A stretch of 64,000 nt of DNA from an uncultured Candidatus Melainabacteria bacterium (lineage in GTDB: Bacteria > Cyanobacteriota > Vampirovibrionia > Gastranaerophilales > Gastranaerophilaceae), in the NCBI GenBank assembly GCA_934699705.1, contig CAKUXD010000004.1, positions 1-64,000 of the forward strand, read 5' to 3'. This document shows, piece by piece, positions 1 through 9,025 of this stretch. Under the pieces are notes generated by a model. The model made no database searches and was not told the origin of the DNA. It saw only the letters and a program-made list of their open reading frames with translations. Made by a program: the position numbers and the translations under genes. The stretch's first letter is position 1, and the number at the start of each line of letters is the position of its first letter.

Positions 1-1
1 G

Positions 2-1324
2 GTTGTTACAGGGACTATTGCTTGTATAAAAGATTTTGTAATGCAAGGAAAAAGCATTTTATTCTTGGGTAAACCAGGAGTTGGAAAAACCACAAAATTA
101 AGAGAAATATCCCGTTTAGTTGCAGACGAACTTGAAAAACGCGTTGTTATTGTTGACACTTCAAACGAAATTGCTGGCGATGGTGATACTCCGCACCCTG
201 CAATTGGTAAAGCTCGCAGAATGCAAGTTAGACAACCTGAATTTCAAAAAGATATTATGATTGAAGCAGTTGAAAATCACACTCCAGAAGTCATAGTTGT
301 TGACGAAATCGGGACAGAAGCTGAAGCTCAAGCCGCAAGAACAATTGCAGAACGTGGTGTTATGTTGATTGCAACTGCCCACGGTCAAAGTTTAGAAAAT
401 TTAATCAAAAACCCTGCATTATCTGATTTGGTTGGTGGAATTCAATCAGTTACCTTGGGCGACGACGAAGCAAAACGCAGAGCCTCTCAAAAAACCGTTT
501 TAGAACGTGAAAAACAACCAACCTTTGATATTGTTATTGAAATTTTAGACAGAAACACTTTAGCAGTATACAAAGACGCCGCAGAAGCAGTTGATTACAT
601 TCTTAGAGGCTGGCCAATACGCCCAGAAATAAGAAAAGTTGATAAAACATACGATAACAAGCCTGCTGAAATTAAAGAAGAAGAACATTTAATGCCAGTT
701 GAGCCACAAAAACAAACTAATCAAGAAATTATTGATAAAATTAATGAAGCCGATAAAAAGTTAACTCAACAAGACCCAGCTGATAGATTAAAATTCAGCT
801 TCAATCGAAAAGATTATGTAAAAGAGGCTAAAAAGTTCAAAAAAATCTATCTTTATGCAGTATCTCGCTCAATTGTTGAAAAAATCATTGAAAGATTAGA
901 TTTGAACGCTGAAATAACTAAAAATATTGACGAAGCAGATTTGGTTATTGCTCACAAAAACTTTGCAAAAGGTGGAGCAAAAATTTTAAGTACAGCTAAC
1001 AACTATCGTTTACAAATCTTCTACGTAAAAACAAATTCAATGGCTCAAATCCAAAAAGTAGTTAAAGAAGCACTTGATATAAGAGAGTCATCACAAGCCT
1101 TACAAGGGTATTATGATGACGCGGAAAAAGCTCTTGATGAAGCAAAAAACGCAATCGATAAGATTTTAGCAGGCGCAAGAAACATCGAACTTTCACCGCA
1201 AAACCAACAAATTAGAAAAATGCAACACGAACTTGTTGAACAACACAATCTTGAAAGTGAAAGCATTGGCGAAGGTGCAGATAGGCACTTAAAAATTGTC
1301 GGTGGTCAAGATTTCAAAGGATAA
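2..1324 (+). CDS. Ycf45-like AAA ATPase with R3H-type C-terminus (5' partial)
   Basis: The reading frame is open from base 2, so the gene starts before the window; the in-frame ATG at 41 lies just ahead of the P-loop and is not the likely start. Visible residues 23-31 form a Walker A (GKPGVGKTT), and a Walker B (VIVVDEIG) sits near residue 100. The protein ends in an R3H-like segment near residue 403 (R..QH). This order matches the cyanobacterial/plastid Ycf45 family of R3H-containing P-loop ATPases, which are nucleic-acid associated but poorly characterised. The middle third is charged and poorly conserved. The gene stops 18 bp before the convergent phosphoesterase. The family call is firm; the biological role is unknown. 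Confidence 0.82.
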   Translation, partial: VVTGTIACIKDFVMQGKSILFLGKPGVGKTTKLREISRLVADELEKRVVIVDTSNEIAGDGDTPHPAIGKARRMQVRQPEFQKDIMIEAVENHTPEVIVVDEIGTEAEAQAARTIAERGVMLIATAHGQSLENLIKNPALSDLVGGIQSVTLGDDEAKRRASQKTVLEREKQPTFDIVIEILDRNTLAVYKDAAEAVDYILRGWPIRPEIRKVDKTYDNKPAEIKEEEHLMPVEPQKQTNQEIIDKINEADKKLTQQDPADRLKFSFNRKDYVKEAKKFKKIYLYAVSRSIVEKIIERLDLNAEITKNIDEADLVIAHKNFAKGGAKILSTANNYRLQIFYVKTNSMAQIQKVVKEALDIRESSQALQGYYDDAEKALDEAKNAIDKILAGARNIELSPQNQQIRKMQHELVEQHNLESESIGEGADRHLKIVGGQDFKG

Positions 1325-1342
1325 TAATTAAATTATAAAAAA

Positions 1343-2146
1343 TCATTCTTTAAAATTTACCATTTGAGTATAGAATTCATACTTATTATTACCTAAATCT
1401 TCAATATAAACTTCTCTATAACTAGCTTCTTTTCCGTGTGCAGGACCTGAGATGTAATACAATACACCATCTTTATTTAGTTCATTAGGCGAGTGGTAAT
1501 GTCCTGCAAAAATAGCCAGAATATTATCGTGTTTAGAAATAATTTCAAAATATTGTTCAGGTCTAAATAAATTGTGGTTTGAATTTGGTCTTTCTTCCAT
1601 TAATGGAAAATGTTGAAAAATTATAACTTTTTTGTTTTTATACTTATCCAATTGTTTTTCTAACCATTGCAAAGTTTCACTGTTATAATAGCCATTCTGT
1701 GCTGGTATAATTTCTTTAACTCCATCTATAAAAAGAAATACCAGTTTATCTTGTTTCTTAACAAAATTAAAATCTTTATGATTACGTTTCAAGCTTTTAT
1801 TAACCATTTTTCTATATTCTGCTTTAGATAAACCACCAGCCTTAAAGCAATCATGATTTCCTATTTCAATGTAATAAGGAACATCTATCTTTTTTGCGAT
1901 TTTCAAAAAATCATTTAGCATTCTTTTTTTAGCCGAATCAATGTTATCTCCAGTAAAAACTACAAAATCTAAATCACGAATTTTATTAATTTGTTCTATT
2001 AAATTATTAAAATTTTCAATAGAACCTTGTGTAGCATCAAAGTGCAAGTCCGTAACTTGAATAAATTTTACATCTTTCGCATAAACTGAACTTGAAAAAA
2101 TTAAAACGAAAACAATTAAAAATAAAATATTAAAAAATCTTTTCAT
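1343..2146 (-). CDS. exported calcineurin-like metallophosphoesterase
   Basis: The 267-aa protein has a clear signal peptide: basic start, hydrophobic residues 5-20, then a VYA-K cleavage-like site near residue 24. All five metallophosphatase motifs are visible: DLH (33-35), GDNID (66-70), GNHD (96-99), QHF (178-180) and GHYH (215-218). It should therefore be an active two-metal phosphoesterase outside the cytoplasm. The substrate cannot be told; phosphodiesters and nucleotides are typical of the family. A weak AAGG lies about 10 nt before the ATG. The gene is monocistronic and diverges from the glycosyltransferase gene at 2216. Confidence 0.8.
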   Translation of the reverse strand: MKRFFNILFLIVFVLIFSSSVYAKDVKFIQVTDLHFDATQGSIENFNNLIEQINKIRDLDFVVFTGDNIDSAKKRMLNDFLKIAKKIDVPYYIEIGNHDCFKAGGLSKAEYRKMVNKSLKRNHKDFNFVKKQDKLVFLFIDGVKEIIPAQNGYYNSETLQWLEKQLDKYKNKKVIIFQHFPLMEERPNSNHNLFRPEQYFEIISKHDNILAIFAGHYHSPNELNKDGVLYYISGPAHGKEASYREVYIEDLGNNKYEFYTQMVNFKE

Positions 2147-2215
2147 ATTTGATAAACCTTATATAAAATGTTAAACTATAAGAAATTATAACATAAGTAT
2201 ATTTAAGGAGAAAAT

Positions 2216-3958
2216 ATGAATAAAATAAAACAATTTATTGCAGAACACCCTGACTTATCCGCAATTACACTTTTGGGTATACTTTGCTGGTTGTTCTTGT
2301 TTTGGGGATTAAATTTTTACCCGCTTTTAGATGTTGATGAAACTCGATATGCAATTATGTCAAGAGATTTAGCAAATTCTAACGATTGGAATGTATTATT
2401 ACTAAATTCCGTTCCATTTTTAGAAAAGCCACCATTTTATTTTTGGATAGTAGGTGCATCAATAAAACTTTTTGGGAAGTTTAACGAATTTGCAGTAAGA
2501 TTTCCTATCGCTTTGATGGCAACATTTTTAATATTTTATACATACTTTTTTGGTAGAAAAGTTTTATCAAGAAAATTCGGTTTAATCAGCGCTATTGTAC
2601 TTTTAACAAGCGTATTCTTTTTAATATTATCACACGTAGCAATTCTTGATATGGTGCTTACTGTATGGATTGCAAGTGCTTTATATAGCGCGTTTTTAAG
2701 CTATTTTGTAAAAGAACATCATAAAAAATATTGTTGGTGGGGATTTTGGACATTTGCTGGACTTGGATTTTTAGCAAAAGGCATCTTAGCAATTGCTATC
2801 CCGCTTGTAGTCATGTTCTTATACTGCCTATTTACAAAATCTTTAAAAGAATTATTTAAACCAATGCACTTTTTAATTGGTGCGTTTATATTTCTTTTAA
2901 TTTCACTACCTTGGCATGTCGTAATGTTCAGAGATTACGGTTGGGAATTTATCCATGAATACTTCATCAGACATCACTTTGCAAGATTATTAGATCCTGA
3001 CGATTTAGGAAGAGAACGACCATTTTTCTATTTTATTCCAGTTTTCATCGTAGCATTTTTGCCTTGGACATTCATTTTCTTGGCTTCTGTTACTGATGGA
3101 ATAAAAAAATTAGTAAAAAAATACAAAGAGTTTGAAGGTACATGGTTACAAAAATTATGGAATACAACAAATGCAGAAAATACAGAACAAAAAATTATCT
3201 TATTTTCTTCATTATTCTTCCTTGTAATTTTTGGAGTAATGAGCATTTCTAGCAACAAACTTCCAACATACATTTTGCCAGCATTACCAGCAGCTGCATT
3301 ACTAACAGGCTTCTTTTGGTGCGAATCAAAAGAAACAAATAATCAAGCTATTTCTATTTCAACATATTTAGTTTCAACAATATTTATTTTAGCTGCATTA
3401 ATAGCATCATTTGCTTTCATATTCTTACCAACTCCTATGATTGAATTAGTTAGCCCATTCAAATACTCAGTAATCATTGGCTGTGCATTTATTGGCATAT
3501 TACTAATGTTAAAATTAAAAACTCAAGAAACCTTGTCAATATTTTCAGGGTATGTAATCTCAATGTTTTTTGTAATTACATTTGCTGTAACTAACCTATT
3601 TGGTATGATTTACGCAAAAGGAGAAAACGAATTAGTATTGTTCTCAAATTATGCAAACACAACAAACGCAAGACTTGTAACATTTGACTTTGCAGTAAAA
3701 CCAAGTACAAAAATCAACTATAACGATTATGTTTATTTTATTACAGATGATAATTTTGACAAATTATCTCAATTAGTTGAAAACAAAGGATATCCAGTAT
3801 ATGTTATAGTTAGAAATGAACAAGTACAAGAAAACCAATACAAGGATAAACTTGAACAAGAACTAAAATTAAATTTATTGGTTGAAGGAAAAAGATACTC
3901 ACTATATCTAAATAAATTACTACCAGACAAGTTAAAAGTTAATCCATACATTAACTAA
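2216..3958 (+). CDS. ArnT/PMT-type membrane glycosyltransferase (GT83-like)
   Basis: The 580-aa polytopic protein has about a dozen hydrophobic helices. The first periplasmic loop carries DVDETRYA (39-46) and a downstream EKPP motif, as in ArnT and related lipid-linked glycosyltransferases, where the acidic pair is catalytic. These enzymes move a sugar from a polyprenyl-phosphate carrier onto lipid A or another outer-membrane acceptor. The C-terminal ~120 residues form a soluble periplasmic-type domain. An AAGGAG lies 6 nt before the ATG. Acceptor and donor cannot be read from sequence, so ArnT itself should not be assumed. Confidence 0.78.
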   Translation: MNKIKQFIAEHPDLSAITLLGILCWLFLFWGLNFYPLLDVDETRYAIMSRDLANSNDWNVLLLNSVPFLEKPPFYFWIVGASIKLFGKFNEFAVRFPIALMATFLIFYTYFFGRKVLSRKFGLISAIVLLTSVFFLILSHVAILDMVLTVWIASALYSAFLSYFVKEHHKKYCWWGFWTFAGLGFLAKGILAIAIPLVVMFLYCLFTKSLKELFKPMHFLIGAFIFLLISLPWHVVMFRDYGWEFIHEYFIRHHFARLLDPDDLGRERPFFYFIPVFIVAFLPWTFIFLASVTDGIKKLVKKYKEFEGTWLQKLWNTTNAENTEQKIILFSSLFFLVIFGVMSISSNKLPTYILPALPAAALLTGFFWCESKETNNQAISISTYLVSTIFILAALIASFAFIFLPTPMIELVSPFKYSVIIGCAFIGILLMLKLKTQETLSIFSGYVISMFFVITFAVTNLFGMIYAKGENELVLFSNYANTTNARLVTFDFAVKPSTKINYNDYVYFITDDNFDKLSQLVENKGYPVYVIVRNEQVQENQYKDKLEQELKLNLLVEGKRYSLYLNKLLPDKLKVNPYIN

Positions 3959-4165
3959 CAATTTAATATACGTAACATAAAAAAGCGTGCTGAAATCTTT
4001 TTGTCAAGAAAAAAATCGGCATGCTTTTACTTAAATTCATTAAATTTTCTTCATTAAGATTGTTAATTAGACTTATAAGCACTTAGATTAGGGGGCATGG
4101 TCAATTGTAAAAATTTTAAAGAATTTCTTTACTTGTAAATAAACCGCCACTAGACTATTATAATC

Positions 4166-4249
4166 ATGTCGAAAGCAAATAGGGAAGATTTAGGGAAAAG
4201 AAAGACAAAGGGGTGGTGGCATAACCGCGTTAAGAATAGCAAAATTTAA
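4166..4249 (+). CDS. possible 27-aa basic micro-ORF
   Basis: An ATG at 4166 opens 27 codons for a very basic peptide (MSKANREDLG..., with a KGWWHNR core) lying inside the stem-forming part of the gap. A TATAAT ends one base before the ATG, too close for normal leaderless initiation, and there is no Shine-Dalgarno. The composition resembles small ribosome-associated peptides, but I recognise no family. It could be chance. Confidence 0.18.
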   Translation: MSKANREDLGKRKTKGWWHNRVKNSKI

Positions 4250-4367
4250 GATTTTACATTAATTTATTGAAGATTAGAAAAAGATTAAAAATTATTTATC
4301 AAAAAAAATATACATTATACATTAAAGAAATAACGAAATTTCAAACATATTTAAACTATTAATAAAT

Positions 4368-4396
4368 CATAGACTTGGGAAAATTTGGGATAGTTG
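4368..4396 (+). repeat. copy 1 of a dispersed 29-32-nt intergenic element
   Basis: The layout is CATA-NN-CTTGGGA, 2-4 bases, ATTTGGG(G), then ATAGTTG. It matches 10723-10754 block by block. Here it abuts the terminator hairpin at 4397-4422. The function is unknown. Confidence 0.5.
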
Positions 4397-4422
4397 AAAA
4401 ATTGCCGAAAGGCAATTTTTTT
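4397..4422 (+). terminator. intrinsic terminator without an upstream gene
   Basis: A perfect stem AAAAATTGCC / GGCAATTTTT with a GAAA loop runs into a T tract. It ends just 16 nt before the anmK start codon and cannot belong to anmK, so it must end a transcript from the preceding gap. Confidence 0.7.
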
Positions 4423-4426
4423 ATAT

Positions 4427-4432
4427 TATAAT
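4427..4432 (+). promoter_or_regulatory. -10 box of anmK, leaderless arrangement
   Basis: TATAAT is followed by only 6 nt before the anmK ATG at 4439, so transcription should start at or next to the start codon. No Shine-Dalgarno is present. A -35 is weak (TTGCCG, 19-nt spacer). Confidence 0.5.
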
Positions 4433-4438
4433 TAAATT

Positions 4439-5569
4439 ATGGAAGAAAAACAGACCTCTAAAACAATTATTTCCATGATGTCAGGAACATCGTGTGATTC
4501 GATTGACGTAGGATTATGCTTAGTAAAACCCGATTTAAGTTGTAGCTTAATTGACGGTTTTAATTATGAATATCCTGATGAAATAAGAAATCCTATTTTT
4601 GAAGTTTTTCATAAAGGCGCAAAAATAGAGGACATTTGCAAACTTAACTTTGTCATCGGACATTGTTTTGCAAATGCCGCAAACGAAATGATTAAACGAC
4701 ATGGCAAACCTGATTTTATAAGTTCTCATGGACAAACTGTTTATCACTATCCAAAAGATACAAAAATTTCGGGAATTTCAGAAAAAAGTACACTCCAAAT
4801 TGGCGAAGCATCAGTAATTTCACAAAAAACTGGTTGCATGACAATTGCAAACTTTAGAACAGCTGATATCGCACAAGGTGGTAACGGTGCACCTTTGGTA
4901 TGTTTTGCCGATGAAACGTGGTTTAAACCCTTGAATAAAAATATTGCCGTTCAAAATATTGGCGGAATTTCAAACGTAACAGTTGTTTCAAAAGACTGTG
5001 CGACCTTCGGATTTGATACAGGACTGGGCAATATTATGATAGATTACTGTTGCCAAAAATTTTTTAATAAACCTTACGATAAAGATGGAGAACTTGCTAA
5101 AGAAGGTTCAATTTCTGAAAGTTGGCTAAATTGCCTACTAGAAGATGAGTACTACTTTACAGAACCACCAAAAACAACAGGCAGAGAATATTTTTCAAGC
5201 AATTATATTGAAAATGCCTTAAAAATGGCACCTGAAAATAAATACGATATTATTACAACGGCTACTGCACTAACCGCAAAAACAATAGCGCAAGCCTACG
5301 AAAGATTTGTTTATCCAAATACAAGCATTGATGAAATAATATTAGGCGGGGGCGGAGCTTATAATCCAACTTTGATAAAGTATTTAAGAAAATATTTACC
5401 AAACTCTATTGAAATTAAATCCCACGAAGACTATGGAATTTCTAATAATTTTAAAGAAGTTATGGCGTTTGCACTTCTTGGATATTGCACGTACTATAAA
5501 ATTCCGAATAATGTTCCAAGTTGTACAGGAGCAATTCAACCTGTGGTTATGGGGCAAATTAGCTATTAA
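4439..5569 (+). CDS. anmK: anhydro-N-acetylmuramic acid kinase
   Basis: The 376-aa protein matches the usual length of AnmK. It has the family signature MSGTSCDSID near residues 14-23, the phosphate-binding GGISNV segment and a C-terminal GGGGAYNP motif. It phosphorylates 1,6-anhydro-MurNAc from recycled peptidoglycan to give MurNAc-6-phosphate. The usual partner MurQ is not in the window. There is no ribosome-binding site; the -10 box just upstream implies a leaderless message. Its 3' end overlaps the convergent nnrD by 11 bp. Confidence 0.92.
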   Translation: MEEKQTSKTIISMMSGTSCDSIDVGLCLVKPDLSCSLIDGFNYEYPDEIRNPIFEVFHKGAKIEDICKLNFVIGHCFANAANEMIKRHGKPDFISSHGQTVYHYPKDTKISGISEKSTLQIGEASVISQKTGCMTIANFRTADIAQGGNGAPLVCFADETWFKPLNKNIAVQNIGGISNVTVVSKDCATFGFDTGLGNIMIDYCCQKFFNKPYDKDGELAKEGSISESWLNCLLEDEYYFTEPPKTTGREYFSSNYIENALKMAPENKYDIITTATALTAKTIAQAYERFVYPNTSIDEIILGGGGAYNPTLIKYLRKYLPNSIEIKSHEDYGISNNFKEVMAFALLGYCTYYKIPNNVPSCTGAIQPVVMGQISY

Positions 5570-6377
5570 CAAGCGCCCTTATCGCATCTGGAAAATAATT
5601 TATTAACTCTGATGCTAAAACTGAATATTCAGTAAGATATTCACTTGCAAATTCACCAGCTAAACCATGCAAATAAACACCTGTTTTACAGGCCTCAAAA
5701 GGAGTTAAACCTTGCGCTAACAGACCAGAAATCATTCCGCAAAGAACATCTCCTGCACCAGCTTTTGATAAAGCTGAATTTCCAGTATCATTCGTATAAA
5801 TATTCAATTTTTTAGAACAAACAACTGTTCTATGCAATTTCAAAACTGTTGTACATTTAAAGTTTAAAGAAATCTCCATTGCTGAATCTTCTGGATTTTC
5901 TAATATTTCTTCAACAGTTTTATTTAATAATTTCGAAGCCTCTTTTGGGTGAGGAGTTAAAATTAATCTATCTGGCAACACAATCTTTTTAAATTTAGCC
6001 AATAAATTTATTCCGTCAGCGTCTAAAACAACAGGCACATCTAAAATAGCAAGTTCCGTCATAATAGATTTGAACATTAATATAGCTGGGGCATCAGTAG
6101 AAAAACCACACCCGAAGGATATAACATCATAATTCTTCAACACGTTTTTTGCCTGCTTTATAGGTATTAAAACAATATCAGGAGTTTTTGCAGCCACCGC
6201 ATTTAAAACATTTTGACAACTAGCCAAAGCAACATATCCACAACCAATTTTTAATGCTGAAATACTGGATAAATAAGCCGCACCTGAATAATTAGGCGAA
6301 CCAGCAATATTTAAGACTTTGCCATAAGTGCCTTTGTGCGACTCTTGTTTTCTTTTTGGTAATTTAATTTCTGTCAT
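5559..6377 (-). CDS. nnrD: ADP-dependent NAD(P)H-hydrate dehydratase
   Basis: This 272-aa protein has the ribokinase-like fold of NnrD/CARKD. TPHPKEASKL (141-150) and the GAGD (207-210) catalytic/anion-hole motif are present. It repairs hydrated NADH and NADPH using ADP. Only the dehydratase domain is present; the epimerase domain (NnrE), often fused in front, is absent, so epimerase must be encoded elsewhere. The ATG follows the trmL stop by one base, indicating cotranscription with pgsA-like and trmL. Confidence 0.88.
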   Translation of the reverse strand: MTEIKLPKRKQESHKGTYGKVLNIAGSPNYSGAAYLSSISALKIGCGYVALASCQNVLNAVAAKTPDIVLIPIKQAKNVLKNYDVISFGCGFSTDAPAILMFKSIMTELAILDVPVVLDADGINLLAKFKKIVLPDRLILTPHPKEASKLLNKTVEEILENPEDSAMEISLNFKCTTVLKLHRTVVCSKKLNIYTNDTGNSALSKAGAGDVLCGMISGLLAQGLTPFEACKTGVYLHGLAGEFASEYLTEYSVLASELINYFPDAIRALVNS

Positions 6378-6378
6378 T

Positions 6379-6846
6379 TTAACCCACTTGTCTTATTGCT
6401 TCATATAAAACAATAGCAACAGAATTAGACAAATTCAAGCTCCTTTGCCCTGCCTTCATAGGTATAGTTATAGATTTTGCCCCTTCTTCAAATAAAATGT
6501 CTTCAGGAATCCCTCTTGATTCAGGACCAAAAACTAAAAAATCACCTTCTTTAAATTTCGTGTCAAAATAAGAAACCTTTGATTTTGTAGTTAAATAATA
6601 AAAATTTGAATTTGGAAATTGATTTTTTAATTCATCTAAAGACTCTACTCTTTGAAGATTTACACTATCCCAATAATCCAATCCTGCTCTTTTTGTATAT
6701 TTATCAGACAAAGAAAACCCTAATTTCCCCACAAGATACAAATTTGCACCAGTACAAGCACATAAACGAGCAATATTACCAGTATTTTGCGGAATTTCTG
6801 GTTCATAAAGAACAACATTAAATTGTCTAATATCCATAACTTCCAT
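6379..6846 (-). CDS. trmL: tRNA (cytidine/uridine-34-2'-O)-methyltransferase, SPOUT family
   Basis: The 155-aa protein carries the three SPOUT motifs of TrmL: EPEIPQNTGNIARLC near the start, FGPESRGIP in the middle, and the knot-forming SLNLSNSVAIVLYE at the C-terminus. It methylates the wobble ribose of tRNA-Leu isoacceptors from AdoMet. The start is supported by a TAATG overlap, where the ATG shares its A with the stop of the preceding pgsA-like gene. Confidence 0.9.
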   Translation of the reverse strand: MEVMDIRQFNVVLYEPEIPQNTGNIARLCACTGANLYLVGKLGFSLSDKYTKRAGLDYWDSVNLQRVESLDELKNQFPNSNFYYLTTKSKVSYFDTKFKEGDFLVFGPESRGIPEDILFEEGAKSITIPMKAGQRSLNLSNSVAIVLYEAIRQVG

Positions 6847-7451
6847 TATTTTTCTTCTTTTACAAAAAATTTCTTACTTTCAAATAAAACAGGTACAGCT
6901 CTTAAAACACAAAGTAAAATTGCTATTTCTGCAGCTAAAGCACCTAATATTAAAATACACCAAGCAAGCCATTCCGACATTGCAGGGTTATAAGCAATAA
7001 TGAAAAATGTGAAAGCAACAGCTTTTGCCACTGCATAACCAATTTTCATAACCTTAGAACCGCATAACCATTGATTAACAGGATCATCAAGCATACTACC
7101 TTTACCAAAAGGAATTAAACCTTGTTCTAAGGCAACACTTCTTAAACTATCTGTAACAACACCTCGAGTTACCACAATTAACGGGAATATCACAGGAATC
7201 CAACCAAGGTGCGCAAACATAATCCAATAAGCATATTCCGCAATTCTATCACCCATAATATCTAATACTGCGCCTAATTTACTGGTTTCGTTGAATTTTC
7301 TTGCAACATAACCATCTAATCCATCAAATGCAAATGCTAAGATAGTTAAAATTAAAGACGCCAAATATGCACCAGATGACTCTTTAAAATATAAAAGTCC
7401 AACGGCGATAAATACTAAAAAAATACGAAAAATACTTATAATGTTTGCCAT
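6846..7451 (-). CDS. CDP-alcohol phosphatidyltransferase (PgsA-like)
   Basis: This membrane protein has the complete CDP-alcohol phosphotransferase motif D-G-x2-A-R-x8-G-x3-D-x3-D (DGYVARK...GAVLDIMGD). It joins a CDP-diacylglycerol-type donor to an alcohol, most likely glycerol-3-phosphate in phosphatidylglycerol synthesis; the alcohol is not certain. I place the start at 7451 (MANIISIFRIF), preceded by GGGGG. The longer in-frame start at 7493 would lie inside the terminator of the upstream gene. Confidence 0.82.
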   Translation of the reverse strand: MANIISIFRIFLVFIAVGLLYFKESSGAYLASLILTILAFAFDGLDGYVARKFNETSKLGAVLDIMGDRIAEYAYWIMFAHLGWIPVIFPLIVVTRGVVTDSLRSVALEQGLIPFGKGSMLDDPVNQWLCGSKVMKIGYAVAKAVAFTFFIIAYNPAMSEWLAWCILILGALAAEIAILLCVLRAVPVLFESKKFFVKEEK

Positions 7452-7469
7452 ATATCCCCCAAATATTAC

Positions 7470-7495
7470 AAAAAAGGGTGCATAAATATGCACCC
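7470..7495 (-). terminator. intrinsic terminator of the Gfo/Idh/MocA gene
   Basis: GGGTGCATA / TATGCACCC with a 2-nt loop is followed on the minus strand by six T. It sits right after the stop at 7502 and before the pgsA-like ribosome-binding site. Confidence 0.8.
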
Positions 7496-7501
7496 GAAAT
7501 T

Positions 7502-8503
7502 TTATTGTTTTAATCTTGAAAGTGCGAAATTACGTTGATCCACACTTTTTAATTTATTTTCATCTAACATGATTTTTTCTGCTTCATCAAGAATGCGAAC
7601 TACATTAAAACCATTTTCACCATCTGAACGAGCTTTTTTGCCAGTTTCACAACAAGTAATAAAATGCTGACATTCTAGTTTTAAAGGTTCAATTTCAAGA
7701 TAATCAATATGAATATCCGTTGCAGGACCGTCTTTTTTATTATCAAATACCTGAAGTTTGTCTTCTTGTAAAGTATCATCTAAAATTGCAGTTGCTTTTG
7801 TACCTCTAACTAAAAGACGCACATGCTTCATTGGTGTAATCCAACTGTCTGAAATTTGACCAATAGCACCATTTTCAAATTCAATAGTTAAATGAGTTAT
7901 ATCCATAATCTCATTTTTATCTGTTGAACAACCAACCGCAGAGATAACTTGTTTAGGCTCTTGACCAATAACATAAGCCATCATAGACACATCATGAGGT
8001 GCTAAATCCCACATTACACTTCTGTCGTTTTTGAAATAATTAACATTCAATCTATCACTTTGAGCATAAACAACTTCACCTAAATCGCCTTCATCAACTA
8101 ACATTTTTAAGCGATTTACTGCAGGGTGGTATAATAATAAATGACCAACCATTAAAACAAGCCCTTTTTCGTCAGCAAGTTTTTTTAATTCTTCTGCTTC
8201 CTTTGCTGATGTCGAAATAGGTTTTTCAACATAAACATGACGACCTGTTTCAAGCACTTGTTTAACTAGCTTAAAGTGCGTATGACTTGGTGTAACCACA
8301 GCAACAGCCGTTATTTCATCATTATTTAAAATTTCATCAAAATCAGAAGTTGTATGAACATCAGGATATTGTTCTTTGATTTTTTGAAGATTTTCAGTAT
8401 CTAAATCACAAACCGTATCTAAAACTTCTAAATTATAGAAATTACGAACAATATTTCTGCCCCATAATCCACAACCAATAACTGCAACTTTTTGTTTTTT
8501 CAT
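7502..8503 (-). CDS. Gfo/Idh/MocA family NAD(P)-dependent oxidoreductase
   Basis: The 333-aa protein begins with a Rossmann dinucleotide motif (VIGCGLWGRN, 8-17) and has the hallmark EKP (93-95) that holds the catalytic lysine, followed by the family's mixed alpha/beta substrate domain. These enzymes oxidise or reduce sugar ring carbons. Similarity of layout to WlbA-type UDP-N-acetyl-sugar 3-dehydrogenases is suggestive but not decisive. It lies between two terminators and is probably monocistronic. Confidence 0.8.
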   Translation of the reverse strand: MKKQKVAVIGCGLWGRNIVRNFYNLEVLDTVCDLDTENLQKIKEQYPDVHTTSDFDEILNNDEITAVAVVTPSHTHFKLVKQVLETGRHVYVEKPISTSAKEAEELKKLADEKGLVLMVGHLLLYHPAVNRLKMLVDEGDLGEVVYAQSDRLNVNYFKNDRSVMWDLAPHDVSMMAYVIGQEPKQVISAVGCSTDKNEIMDITHLTIEFENGAIGQISDSWITPMKHVRLLVRGTKATAILDDTLQEDKLQVFDNKKDGPATDIHIDYLEIEPLKLECQHFITCCETGKKARSDGENGFNVVRILDEAEKIMLDENKLKSVDQRNFALSRLKQ

Positions 8504-8527
8504 ACTATTTCCCTATAAAATTTAACC

Positions 8528-8559
8528 ATAAAAGAGGACTACTTTACATCCTCTTTTAT
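8528..8559 (-). terminator. hairpin terminator overlapping the end of the 61-aa gene
   Basis: An 11-bp perfect stem (ATAAAAGAGGA / TCCTCTTTTAT, 10-nt loop) overlaps the stop codon at 8539. The T tract on the minus side is weak, so it may be only partly efficient and let the ribosomal-operon transcript run into the oxidoreductase gene. Confidence 0.55.
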
Positions 8560-8724
8560 GATAATCAAATTATTACTAATCTTCATCGCGCAAGTTGGAA
8601 GAACAACATCTGCCAAACCATCTGCGATACTTATAATTTTTCCTGCACCAAGGACTACTTCTTCGCCTTTGTAAGTAAATACATAATCCGTATTTCTATC
8701 AGATCTTATTGTTATTTTTTCCAT
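8539..8724 (-). CDS. conserved-looking 61-aa protein of unknown function
   Basis: The protein starts MEKITIRSDRNTDYV and looks like a short all-beta domain ending in IIIKEDVK. No catalytic motif, signal or membrane segment is visible. It lies 25 bp downstream of rpsR in the same direction and ends in a terminator, so it is the last gene of the rpsF-ssb-rpsR operon. I do not recognise the family. Confidence 0.6.
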   Translation of the reverse strand: MEKITIRSDRNTDYVFTYKGEEVVLGAGKIISIADGLADVVLPTCAMKISNNLIIIKEDVK

Positions 8725-8749
8725 AGTCTTAATCTTCTAAACAACAATA

Positions 8750-8983
8750 CTAATCAAAAACATAGTTGATAATTGCAGCTTCTCTAGCTCTTTTTACAGC
8801 TTTAGCAACCATTCTTTGGTGTTCAGCACAATTACCAGTAACACGACGTGGAATAATTTTTCCAGCTTCTGTTAAATATCTTTTTAATTTTGCAGCATCT
8901 TTGTAATCAATTGAATCGATATGATCAGCACAAAAACTGCAAGTTTTACGTTTTTTCTTATCATTTAAGTCTTGTTTTGCCAT
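8750..8983 (-). CDS. rpsR: 30S ribosomal protein bS18
   Basis: The 77-aa protein has the S18 core (DYKDAAKLKRYLTEAGKIIPRRVTGNCAEHQR) and an N-terminal TCSFC pair, the cysteine-bearing form of S18 that can bind zinc. S18 pairs with S6 on the platform of the small subunit. An AAAGGA precedes the ATG. It is downstream of ssb in the classic rpsF-ssb-rpsR order. Confidence 0.95.
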   Translation of the reverse strand: MAKQDLNDKKKRKTCSFCADHIDSIDYKDAAKLKRYLTEAGKIIPRRVTGNCAEHQRMVAKAVKRAREAAIINYVFD

Positions 8984-9025
8984 TTATTTTTCCTTTCTTA
9001 TGCAAATATAACTTATAATCTTTCG

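Larger units (their letters stand above)
3959..4396. other. 480-bp intergenic region, no convincing protein gene
   Basis: No long ORF exists between the glycosyltransferase and anmK. On the plus strand there is a stem CCGCCAC (4144-4150) / GTGGTGG (4213-4219) with one G-U pair, a TATAAT at 4159-4164, one copy of a 29-nt repeated element (4368-4396), and an intrinsic terminator at 4397-4422. A terminator with no gene in front of it suggests a small RNA or tiny mRNA in this gap. It does not match the tmRNA, SRP RNA or RNase P RNA signatures I know. Confidence 0.4.
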
